Below, piece after piece: positions 37,095-45,335 of a stretch of 64,000 nucleotides of DNA. The notes under the pieces were generated by a model. It was not told the origin of the DNA and ran no database searches. It saw only the letters and a program-made list of their open reading frames with translations. The stretch is from Ignatzschineria sp. RMDPL8A (GTDB lineage: Bacteria; Pseudomonadota; Gammaproteobacteria; Cardiobacteriales; Wohlfahrtiimonadaceae), in NCBI RefSeq assembly GCF_029815055.1, contig NZ_JAPPWA010000002.1, forward strand, positions 1-64,000, written 5' to 3'. The translations under genes and the position numbers were made by a program. Within the stretch, counting starts at the first letter, position 1. Every line of letters begins with the position of its first letter.

Positions 37095-39638
37095 TTACGA
37101 ATGTCTGTAGGTATATTGGGCGTCCTCACTCTCGGGGAAACGGCGTTTTAGAGGCCGGCGCATAAAGCCCAGCAAGAGGGTAATTCCCACAATGGTGCTG
37201 TAGAAATAACCCATCATCTCCGTCCCACTCCAAGCAAAATAATTGCCGAGAGTAAAAAAGAGCGACGCAAAGAGAAGCCCTAGCCCAAAGGGCATAAAGA
37301 TCGCTAGCAACATTAATTTATAGGAGTTCACATTGAGCTTTACCACCACCATCGAGGCAATGCACGGAGGCGTAAAGATCATGAAGATCAGCATTGCTGC
37401 CGCATGAAGGGCGCTATATCCCACCGCATCACTGCTAAAAGCCTCTTCAGCGCGCTCGGCGTTACCCGACTCGTAGATCGATCCGATGGTGGCCACCGCA
37501 CTTTCCCGCGCGGCAAAGGAGCTTAAAAATGCTACGTTAATGCGCCAATCAAAGCCCGCCCATTCGGTGACCGGCTCTAAAAATCGGCCAAACATTCCTA
37601 AAAAGGAGTTACTAATGCGCTCGTTTTTAATCTCATTTTGCAGTAATTGCCCTTGTTGCGAGAGTTTACGAATCTCCCTGTTAATCGCGCGGGCTTCTTT
37701 ATCGGCAGGCTTAATAAATTTATAAAACTCCGGTGAATTTTGAGCGTATTTAGTATCCACTGCCGCGGCTTTTTCCGGTGATTGGGAGGCGGCCATCCGA
37801 TCGGCGCGATAGCGATTATTAAGATTAATCAGCGCGTAGATCGCTTTTTTATCGTTCACTTCCGCATAATAAGGCGAGTTTTGAATCGCCTCGTCATACT
37901 CCATCAGCATCACATCAACACGATGATCGATCTCAAGCTGTTTCTCTTTTGAAATCCCGGGAAATTGGAGGAGCACAAAGAGCACTACCGCCACCGCCAT
38001 CACAATCGTTCCCACTTTATGAATGTAGAGCCAAATGCGTTGAATCGCGCGGAGCATCACCCCTTTTAGCGTCGGCAAATGATACGGCGGCAGCTCCATA
38101 ATAAAGGGCGTACGCTCCCGATGTTTTAAGATGGTGAGCGTTAAAATCCGCGCTATGCTCAGCGCAATAAAGAAAGTAATTGTCGAGATAAAAAACATCA
38201 TCAGCGACATTGTGCTCGCAAAAAATGCACCCAAAATCAGCGTATAAAAAGGCACTTTCGCCAAGCAATTCATATAGGGCACCGTCATAATGGTCGCAAT
38301 GCGCGCCTGCTCATCGGCAATGCCTTTCGTTGCCATAATCCCCGGCACCGCGCACCCCCCAACAAACGCACCGCCAAGCACTAACGGAAGCGTCGATTGG
38401 CCATGAAGCCCGTAACGATTAAAGACGCGATCGAGCACAAAGGCGATTCGCGGCATATAACCGGTATCTTCCAAAATCGCGATAATCATAAATAAGATAA
38501 GGAATATCGGCACATAATTAAGGAGTGCGAGCGCACTGTTCACCAGCCAAATGCCAAGCTCGGTGACAAGCGGTACCTCGATAAAATTAGGCTCAGGAAG
38601 GAGCGAGACAATAAAGTTTTTTAAGGTCGCAAGATAGGGCCACGTATAATTGGTGAGCGCATAGCCTTTGACGATGGAGAGCTCGTAGGTGCCATAGATC
38701 ACCAGCCCCAAAATAAGAAAGGAGAGCCAACGATTGAGCACGACTTTATCAATAAGATTCGTGAGCGTCGGCTTTTTGTCTAAAGGTTCTGACACGCACG
38801 CCTCATAGATCAAATTCGCTGCTCGATAACGCTCCGCCGCCACAATCGAATCGATCGTTTGAGCCGTTTTGTTTAGATCTTTATCGTGAACACCCTGATT
38901 GTCCCGATCGTCTTGATTGTCAGTCACCGGATGCAACTGCTCCATAAACGCGGGCACACGGTCTTCAATTCGTTCGATTACCGTCTGATTATTTTCTAAG
39001 ACTTTTAACGCAAGCCAGCGGGGATCAATTTGATTGCACAGTTCAGAAAGTAACGGTTCGGCGGTTAAGAGCGATTCCACTTGATTGAGCTCTGTCTCAA
39101 TTTCTGAGTAAGTATGGGGGCGCTTTTGAGGCGAAGTATCAACTGCCCCATCGGTTTTCGCCGCTAACATCGCCGTTAAAATCGCTTCTTTGCCGATCCC
39201 TTTTGAGCCCACCGCTTCAATGACTGGGACGCCTAGCGCCCCCTCAAGGGCGGCCCGATCAAGGGTTAAGCCGCGGCGTTTTGCGATATCCATCATATTG
39301 AGCACCACGATCACCGGTTTACCGATCTCAAGGAGCTGAAAGGTGAGATAAAGACTCCGCTTTAGGCACGAGGCATCAATCACGTTGATAATCACGTCCG
39401 GATCATCATCTAAAAGATAGGCCACCGTCGCTTTCTCTTCCATGGAAAAGGCGCTAAAGGAGTAGGTTCCGGGAAGATCGACGAGCTCGATCATCTCCCC
39501 TTTGTAACTAAGTCGCGTGCTCTTTTTCTCCACCGTTACGCCGGGATAGTTAGCAACGCGCTGATTGACGCCACTCATCATGGTGAAAATGGTGGATTTC
39601 CCGCAGTTTGGTTGCCCCGCTAATGCTGCTTTAATCAT
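37095..39638 (-). CDS. feoB2: FeoB-like transporter (system 2) with large insertion
   Basis: 847 residues. G domain with GQPNCGKST, DLPGTYSF, NMMD; Gate repeats with GGCAVPGIMATK and FAARESAVATIGS. Compared with FeoB1 it differs in the Gate motif (GGCAVPGIMATKGI in place of GCNIPAIMGTRTLE) and carries a hydrophilic, helical insertion at about residues 561-678 (from GISKEKQLEI to KNERISNS) between membrane segments. It overlaps feoA2 by 8 nt. A different metal (for example Mn2+) or different regulation is possible. Confidence 0.9.
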   Translation of the reverse strand: MIKAALAGQPNCGKSTIFTMMSGVNQRVANYPGVTVEKKSTRLSYKGEMIELVDLPGTYSFSAFSMEEKATVAYLLDDDPDVIINVIDASCLKRSLYLTFQLLEIGKPVIVVLNMMDIAKRRGLTLDRAALEGALGVPVIEAVGSKGIGKEAILTAMLAAKTDGAVDTSPQKRPHTYSEIETELNQVESLLTAEPLLSELCNQIDPRWLALKVLENNQTVIERIEDRVPAFMEQLHPVTDNQDDRDNQGVHDKDLNKTAQTIDSIVAAERYRAANLIYEACVSEPLDKKPTLTNLIDKVVLNRWLSFLILGLVIYGTYELSIVKGYALTNYTWPYLATLKNFIVSLLPEPNFIEVPLVTELGIWLVNSALALLNYVPIFLILFMIIAILEDTGYMPRIAFVLDRVFNRYGLHGQSTLPLVLGGAFVGGCAVPGIMATKGIADEQARIATIMTVPYMNCLAKVPFYTLILGAFFASTMSLMMFFISTITFFIALSIARILTLTILKHRERTPFIMELPPYHLPTLKGVMLRAIQRIWLYIHKVGTIVMAVAVVLFVLLQFPGISKEKQLEIDHRVDVMLMEYDEAIQNSPYYAEVNDKKAIYALINLNNRYRADRMAASQSPEKAAAVDTKYAQNSPEFYKFIKPADKEARAINREIRKLSQQGQLLQNEIKNERISNSFLGMFGRFLEPVTEWAGFDWRINVAFLSSFAARESAVATIGSIYESGNAERAEEAFSSDAVGYSALHAAAMLIFMIFTPPCIASMVVVKLNVNSYKLMLLAIFMPFGLGLLFASLFFTLGNYFAWSGTEMMGYFYSTIVGITLLLGFMRRPLKRRFPESEDAQYTYRHS

Positions 39639-39882
39639 GCGCCACCCGATCGATCTCGATCATGCGCGCTTCATCACGACGAAGGGTGACAAAATAGCCC
39701 AAAATTTCCACCTCAAGCGGATCGAGCAGCGGCGCTGAACGCACCATCGCCACCTCAGCCCCCGGGATAAATCCCATGTTAAACAGCTTCTGGCGCAATA
39801 CCCCATCGCTGTGAACGGCTTTAATCACCGCCCGTTGGTTACTCTGTAATCGATCGAGCGCTAGCGGAATCTCTTGGAACAT
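39631..39882 (-). CDS. feoA2: FeoA-like protein (system 2)
   Basis: 83 residues. KLFNMGFIPGAEVAMVRSAPLLDPLEVEILGYFVTLRRDEA is FeoA-like with an AAGG ribosome site. Leads the second operon and overlaps feoB2, so the two should be made together. Confidence 0.9.
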   Translation of the reverse strand: MFQEIPLALDRLQSNQRAVIKAVHSDGVLRQKLFNMGFIPGAEVAMVRSAPLLDPLEVEILGYFVTLRRDEARMIEIDRVAHD

Positions 39883-39919
39883 CTCGCACCTTTTATTTAA
39901 TTCAAAAATATAATGACAA

Positions 39920-39934
39920 TGAGAAGCATTATCA
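39920..39934 (-). promoter_or_regulatory. Fur box of feoA2B2
   Basis: TGAGAAGCATTATCA, near-palindromic 7-1-7, 38 bp ahead of the feoA2 start, inside a longer row of GATAAT-like hexamers. Confidence 0.7.
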
Positions 39935-40129
39935 ATGAGAGCTTTTAAAAATGCAAACGACTCTCATTAAACGCTAAACCAATTGATATTATGATGTTTT
40001 ATCCGGTTTTAATTATTTTAGGCGGGATCGGTTCTTGCCATTTATCGCTGATTTTAAGGAATCTTTCTTTGACGAAACCCATTGATTTTATCGTCTTGAG
40101 CCACGTTGTAATTGAACTCTATTTTTGTT

Positions 40130-40144
40130 TGAGAATTATTCTCA
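40130..40144. promoter_or_regulatory. Distal Fur box
   Basis: TGAGAATTATTCTCA is a perfect 7-1-7 inverted repeat, about 250 bp from feoA2 and 218 bp from the gene at 40362; flanks match the feoA1 promoter. Confidence 0.75.
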
Positions 40145-40361
40145 ATATATTTTATCTATCACTATTCTGGATTTGATAAGGAAAAGTAAAGAAGGTTCAA
40201 TCTTTTTAAATCAGGGGCTTGCAAAAAGTCGACACAATTTATTATAGTGTGATTTACAGATCATAATATAGATCAAAGTTTAGGGGACCGATTTAAATAT
40301 AATAATAAAAACATGGCTCACCGCCTCGATTTTTGTGGGCCATAAAGGTAAGGATAGAATC

Positions 40362-41375
40362 ATGATTCACAATGTGCACTTTTTCTGGCAACGCTTTAAA
40401 GCGCTCGAATCCTCGTTACAGACACTTCCGGTGAAAACGCGTATGGCGCGCGTCAATCGTCTGCTTAAAGAGTGTGGGATTGAGCTGATTGCAGAGATCT
40501 ATAAAGAGGCGCCGAATGAGATTATTTTTACCGCCGATGGGGATGTTACCCTCTTTGAAAAGGTGCTTAAGATGGCAGCTTCTGCCCCGCGCTTGCAATA
40601 CTTTACCATCTACCCGTTTCGCCAAGCCTGCGATGTGACCGATCTCTATCTCGATTGGGATAATGGGCTTCGCCTTGGTCACGATGATATTTTGCTCGAT
40701 TACAGTTTTGAAAAACGCCGTTTTGCACTCACCATTGCCACCCATAAAACCATTCCCGAAGCGATTTTAGAAGAAGCACAATACCTGGTGTTTTTACTCT
40801 TAGATTACGCGCTCGGCGAGTATGAATTTGAGACGAAAGTGGGCCGTGTCGCGTTTGAAAAAAGCCCGGTTCATTTAACAAAAACGCTCTCAATTTCGGA
40901 GTTTAGCCAATGCTATAAAGAGTTTTGGCATCAACATTTAGGCCACAGCGGAGTCTATCCTGAGATCGATCATCAAGCGTGGGATTGGTCCTCCTTTGAG
41001 CTTATCGATCCTTACGATTCAGTGCCTTTTTTAATGCGCCGGAATGAGACTGCGAACGCCCTTGTGGGCGATCCAAACTACCCCTATTATGTGGAGATCA
41101 CCCTGCCAGAATCCCACGAAAAAAGCGAAACCTTTGACCGAATTCGCGTTCTCGAAGAGCAGGTCGATGAGGCGCTTCACCGCCTTCGTTACGCCATTCA
41201 TACCCATAGTATGCGTCATCACATAAATACTCCTCGGCAGACTTTAGGGTATTACGTCAGCGATGTGGAGTGCATTAACAGTTTGCAACAAAAGTTTGTG
41301 GAATTTGGCCCAAATCTCGCCATCGATTACCACTACGATCCGGGCTGGAGTCACTATTTGCAATTTGTAGAATAG
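40362..41375 (+). CDS. Unknown cytosolic protein
   Basis: 337 residues, acidic, no signal peptide or membrane helix. N-terminal part looks alpha-beta (IIFTADGDVTLFEKVLKMAA). I do not recognise the family. ATG at 40362 follows AAGGA by 7 nt; an upstream GTG at 40335 is not needed. Downstream of a Fur box region, but no link to iron is otherwise visible. Confidence 0.7.
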   Translation: MIHNVHFFWQRFKALESSLQTLPVKTRMARVNRLLKECGIELIAEIYKEAPNEIIFTADGDVTLFEKVLKMAASAPRLQYFTIYPFRQACDVTDLYLDWDNGLRLGHDDILLDYSFEKRRFALTIATHKTIPEAILEEAQYLVFLLLDYALGEYEFETKVGRVAFEKSPVHLTKTLSISEFSQCYKEFWHQHLGHSGVYPEIDHQAWDWSSFELIDPYDSVPFLMRRNETANALVGDPNYPYYVEITLPESHEKSETFDRIRVLEEQVDEALHRLRYAIHTHSMRHHINTPRQTLGYYVSDVECINSLQQKFVEFGPNLAIDYHYDPGWSHYLQFVE

Positions 41376-41392
41376 GGCTTATTTCAAAAGTA

Positions 41393-41441
41393 GAGCGATT
41401 ATCATTAAGGTTATTTTAATGCCTTTAATAATCGCTCTTTT
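41393..41441 (+). terminator. Terminator
   Basis: GAGCGATTAT and ATAATCGCTC form a 10-bp stem, with a second AT-rich inner pairing, followed by TTTT. Confidence 0.75.
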
Positions 41442-41528
41442 GATTATTTTAATAATCTGAAAATCGACTATTATTCATACCATTAATAATCAATTCAATC
41501 GATTAGATAGCATCGACACATAAGCCGA

Positions 41529-42635
41529 TCAATTAAGATGCTCAGTTAAACGCGCCACAATGTCATGCTCATTTCGATATTTTGCTAAATCAAGAGCCGT
41601 ATAACCTTTCGCCACAATCGATGGATCGGCCTGTTGACTTAAAAGGTATTCCACAATCTCCGTTAAGCCCATCTCAGCGGCGCGGTGGAGTGCAGTAAAG
41701 CCATTATGATCGGTCGCATTGACGCGGGCATCATGCTCAATTAGCATCTTCACAAGATCCAGCTCTCGAAGCTGTACAGCGTCCATTAGCGGTGTTGTTC
41801 CTGCGAGGCTCAATCCTTCCACATCAGCGCCTTTTTCAAGCAGCAGTTCCGCCATTTTTTGATCCTTCGCATAGAGCGACCAATGAAGGGGGCGAAAACC
41901 ATCTTGCGCCAAAAGCTCAATATCCATGCCCTGCTCTAACTGCGTTTCCACCTCTTCATATTCACCATTGGCGATCGAGATATGGAGCGCCGTGGTTGAG
42001 CGAAGTTCCGCGTCCGTTTCATTACGATATTCTTCATCAAAAACGCCCACAATGGCCTTATAACCAAAAAGCACAAACGCCCACACGGCGGCTTCATTGG
42101 GCGTGGTTTCCAAAGATTTTGGAAGAGGCACGGGGGTAATATCATTGAGCGCATGGCTTCGCATTAAATAATGGAAAATCGCTTCGGTATAGCGCTCCGT
42201 TTCAAGGCTTGCATCATCCAAAAACGCGCCCTCAATCCATTTAACATAGAGCGTATCGCCCTCTTGAGAGACCCGCGCACGCACCACCACTTCCCGTGTC
42301 CAACTGCGCACCATATAGATAAACGCGCCATCATAAAAGATCGCCCATTTATGCTCCATCTGCGTCGGGATAAAGAGCGAACCGGGATAGAGTTTATCGG
42401 CCACTTTATAGCTCAGTGTGCTCTCAATTTTTCGTTTATTGTCTGGCTGATTACCACTAAAAGATGAGCCATCTTCAATGCCGTACGAACGCGCATGAAT
42501 CGACGCTTGCGGATCTTTTGACGAGCCGATCATCTGCAGCGTGATGGGGCGAAGATCGATTAACTGTACGCCAAAGGGATTTTTTTCAGCCACGATGGTG
42601 GGAAGATGGTCAACTTCAACCGCTTTTTGCGTCAT
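41529..42635 (-). CDS. Ankyrin-repeat protein
   Basis: 368 residues, no signal peptide. C-terminal half (about 215-365) has five ankyrin repeats, with TALHISIANGEYEEV, FRPLHWSLYAKDQKMAELLLEKGADV, GTTPLMDAV, GFTALHRAAEMGLTEIVEYLL and YTALDLAKYRNEHDIV. The N-terminal part (1-200) is an unrecognised globular region rich in beta strands (YDGAFIYMVRSWTREVVV). Probably a protein-binding module. AAAAGGAG precedes the ATG. Confidence 0.8.
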   Translation of the reverse strand: MTQKAVEVDHLPTIVAEKNPFGVQLIDLRPITLQMIGSSKDPQASIHARSYGIEDGSSFSGNQPDNKRKIESTLSYKVADKLYPGSLFIPTQMEHKWAIFYDGAFIYMVRSWTREVVVRARVSQEGDTLYVKWIEGAFLDDASLETERYTEAIFHYLMRSHALNDITPVPLPKSLETTPNEAAVWAFVLFGYKAIVGVFDEEYRNETDAELRSTTALHISIANGEYEEVETQLEQGMDIELLAQDGFRPLHWSLYAKDQKMAELLLEKGADVEGLSLAGTTPLMDAVQLRELDLVKMLIEHDARVNATDHNGFTALHRAAEMGLTEIVEYLLSQQADPSIVAKGYTALDLAKYRNEHDIVARLTEHLN

Positions 42636-42778
42636 AACGCGCTCCTTTTAAGGTGAATATTTCAATCCAATAACAAGCCCTCTATCTTACCAAACCTTCT
42701 ATCGTCATAGGGACAAGAGTGATAAAATACTCCCTCATTTTTCGTTCTTTTCGCCCCAATTTCCCCGATTTAATGCCT

Positions 42779-43522
42779 ATGTTTGAGATTCTCTACCACG
42801 ATGATGCGCTCGTTGCGATCACTAAACCCGCCGGTTATTTTGTGCACCGCTCCATGCTCGATCCCCGCAATAAACAGATCATTTTGCAAAAGTTGCGTCA
42901 GCAGATCGGCCAATATCTCTACCCGGTTCATAGGCTCGATCGGCCTACCTCGGGCGTCCTTATTTTTGCACTCAATGAGGATTCCGTTCGCCACATTGCC
43001 CATCAATTTACTCACAATACGCCCACCAAAATCTATCATGCGGTGGTGCGCGGCTTTGTTGGTTCAGAGATTAAGAAAATGGATGCCCCGCTCAAGCATG
43101 AGCTTGAAGACCCTGATGCTGAGGAGCCGATTGTCTATCAAGAATCGCTCACCTACTGTCGCGGCCTTGCCCAATGTGAACTTCCGCTTCCTGTCGGGCG
43201 ATATGAGACTTCGCGCTACTCCCTTGTGGAACTGCAACCGATCACCGGACGTACCCATCAATTGCGCCGGCATCTCAATTATGCCGCTCACCCCATCGTT
43301 GGCGATTCAAAACATGGAGATCTGCGCCACAATAAGTCGATTCAGACCCATTTCCACAACGAACGGTTAATGCTGCACGCCTCCTATTTAACCCTCAATC
43401 ACCCTGAAACGAATCAGCTGCTCACGCTCCATTCCCCCTTTCCCGAAGAATTTCGCACGCTGTTAACCGCGATGAATCTTCCAAGTGATAATCCGCCCCT
43501 TATTCCGCTCCATAGCCGGTGA
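42779..43522 (+). CDS. truC: tRNA pseudouridine-65 synthase
   Basis: 247 residues, RluA family. FEILYHDDALVAITKPAGYFVHRS and HRLDRPTSGV (catalytic D54) match TruC, which modifies U65 of tRNA-Ile and tRNA-Asp. GRTHQLRRH near 174 is the second family motif. Start at 42779 agrees with E. coli TruC; an ATG 6 nt upstream is equally possible. Confidence 0.88.
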   Translation: MFEILYHDDALVAITKPAGYFVHRSMLDPRNKQIILQKLRQQIGQYLYPVHRLDRPTSGVLIFALNEDSVRHIAHQFTHNTPTKIYHAVVRGFVGSEIKKMDAPLKHELEDPDAEEPIVYQESLTYCRGLAQCELPLPVGRYETSRYSLVELQPITGRTHQLRRHLNYAAHPIVGDSKHGDLRHNKSIQTHFHNERLMLHASYLTLNHPETNQLLTLHSPFPEEFRTLLTAMNLPSDNPPLIPLHSR

Positions 43523-43590
43523 GAATCAACGCCAATTTCCCGGCGACTTTGCTATGATGAGGACTTACGAATTAATCGAGGTGACTCACC

Positions 43591-44340
43591 ATGCTAAAAC
43601 AGATTCCCCCCGTAACCCGGGCCCTGCTTTTCATTAATATCGGCCTCTATGTAGTGACGCAGTTACTCAGCGCAAACGATGTTTCGCTCACGATTTTGCT
43701 CGGCAGTTACTATCCTGAATCGCTCAATTTTAAGTTCTGGCAACCGCTCACCCACATGTTTATGCACGGTGGTACGGGACATATCTTTTTTAATATGTTC
43801 GCGCTATTTATGTTTGGCTCATCGGTGGAAACCCATCTCGGGCAAAAACGCTTTCTCATCCTCTACTTTTTAGCAGGCATCGGCGCTTTTTTACTCTTTA
43901 ACGCGCAGAGTTTTCTCCATGTCGCAAACTATAAAGCGGAACTTTTACAGCTTGACCTCGATCCTGAGCTCATTCGCAAGCGCATGCATTTTATCGATCT
44001 TAAAGGGACACTGCTCAATCCGATGATCCCCAATTTAGAGATCGCCCGCGATCTTGCCTATAGTTACATCACCCCGATGGTGGGCGCATCCGGTGCGATC
44101 TATGGCATTTTAGTGGCCTATGGATTGATGTTCCCAAACTCAAGCCTCATGCTGGTATTTCTCCCCTTTCCCATTAAGGCAAAATATTTTATTCCCGGCA
44201 TTATGATCCTTGAGATCATTTTAGGTTTAATGAATTTTTCATGGAATCCGGTGGCGCACTTTGCCCACATTGGCGGCGCGATTGCTGGGCTCATCATCAT
44301 GCTCTACTGGCGCTCTCAAGCGAAAAAACGCCGTTATTAA
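43591..44340 (+). CDS. Rhomboid intramembrane protease
   Basis: 249 residues with six membrane helices. Catalytic dyad S167 (GASGAIYG) and H226 (HFAHIGG); HMFMHGGTGHIFFNMFALF gives the N-terminal His-rich motif. A hydrophilic segment of about 50 residues (about 110-160) separates the third and fourth helices, longer than in GlpG. GAGGTGA precedes ATG. Confidence 0.92.
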   Translation: MLKQIPPVTRALLFINIGLYVVTQLLSANDVSLTILLGSYYPESLNFKFWQPLTHMFMHGGTGHIFFNMFALFMFGSSVETHLGQKRFLILYFLAGIGAFLLFNAQSFLHVANYKAELLQLDLDPELIRKRMHFIDLKGTLLNPMIPNLEIARDLAYSYITPMVGASGAIYGILVAYGLMFPNSSLMLVFLPFPIKAKYFIPGIMILEIILGLMNFSWNPVAHFAHIGGAIAGLIIMLYWRSQAKKRRY

Positions 44341-44363
44341 CGATCACATATAAGGAGATTGAT

Positions 44364-45155
44364 TTGATTCAAACGCTAAAAAATGCCCTGCTCACGTTTT
44401 TATTTATCATCATTAACCCCTTTACCTTTGCAGGCGAAACGCTCTCAATTACCGATCACGAATTGATGCAGGTGGCCGATAAAATCTTTATGAATGAAGC
44501 GAGTGGCAATCCCGATAAACTGATTACATGGAACCAAGGGGAAAACTTCCCATCGCTCGGGATCGGGCATTTTATCTGGTATAAAGCGGACGAAGTGGAA
44601 CGCTTTGAGGAGACCTTTCCCGGGCTTGTCACTTTTTTAGAACAAAAAGGAGCGAAACTTCCCTTTATTTTAGTGCGCCATAAAACCGCTCCGTGGCCCA
44701 ATCGCGAGCATTTTCTTACCAATCAAAATAATGCCTCCGCCACGGCGCTCAAAGAGTTTTTATACCAAACTCGCGATCTACAAATTCTCTATATTTTTAA
44801 GCGTCTACAAACGGCGCTCCCGAAAATGGAGGCCGCCTCCCGATCTCCGCAAAAAGTGCGCGATAATTTCTACGCCGTTGCGAATGCCAAAAATGGGCTC
44901 TACGCACTGATCGATTATGTTAATTTTAAAGGGGAAGGCATCAATCCCAATGAGCGCTATAAGGGTAAAGGTTGGGGGCTTTTGCAAGTGTTAGAAGGGA
45001 TGCCCCATCTTCCACAAAACGCCTCCACCGCTCTCTCTCATTTCCGCGAATCGAGTAAAGCGCGCCTCTCTGAACGGGTGCAAAATGCCGATCCCGCCCG
45101 CAATGAAAATCGCTGGCTTCAAGGCTGGCACAACCGTTGCGATACCTATCGTTAG
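44364..45155 (+). CDS. Secreted protein of unknown function
   Basis: 263 residues starting with TTG at 44364, 6 nt after AAGGAG. Signal peptide to about residue 23 (PFTFAG). Conserved-looking motifs: WNQGENFPSLGIGHFIWY and GEGINPNERYKGKGWGLLQVL. These suggest an extracellular enzyme fold (lysozyme/chitosanase-like is a guess). It lies 23 nt behind the rhomboid gene, so the two probably share a transcript. Confidence 0.75.
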   Translation: MIQTLKNALLTFLFIIINPFTFAGETLSITDHELMQVADKIFMNEASGNPDKLITWNQGENFPSLGIGHFIWYKADEVERFEETFPGLVTFLEQKGAKLPFILVRHKTAPWPNREHFLTNQNNASATALKEFLYQTRDLQILYIFKRLQTALPKMEAASRSPQKVRDNFYAVANAKNGLYALIDYVNFKGEGINPNERYKGKGWGLLQVLEGMPHLPQNASTALSHFRESSKARLSERVQNADPARNENRWLQGWHNRCDTYR

Positions 45156-45194
45156 GTTCAATTAATGAATAAGAAGCTTTAACGAATCAGGGTT

Positions 45195-45215
45195 TGTGGA
45201 TAACTCTGTGAATAA
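45195..45215 (-). other. DnaA box pair
   Basis: TGTGGATAA at 45195-45203 and TGTGAATAA at 45207-45215, in the gap before mnmC. Confidence 0.6.
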
Positions 45216-45335
45216 TCCCTGTATAACACAGGGATTTTTTATGGATAACCGATCGATCTCCATCAATCAAGCGCTCTACCAATGGCGTATAATTAGCCCA
45301 TCATTGCATAAAAAATTTAATTAAAAGGAGAGATT

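Larger units (their letters stand above)
39883..40361. other. Intergenic region with two Fur boxes
   Basis: 479 bp between divergent feoA2 and the unknown gene at 40362. Fur boxes lie at both 39920 and 40130. Between them a 27-codon minus frame begins with ATG at about 40084 but has no ribosome site. The stretch 40124-40200 resembles 35310-35390, so it looks like a duplicated feo promoter. Confidence 0.5.

Noticed and set aside
39991-40176. 61-codon hydrophobic frame
   Set aside because: Runs across the Fur box and an AT-rich promoter region, with no ribosome site.
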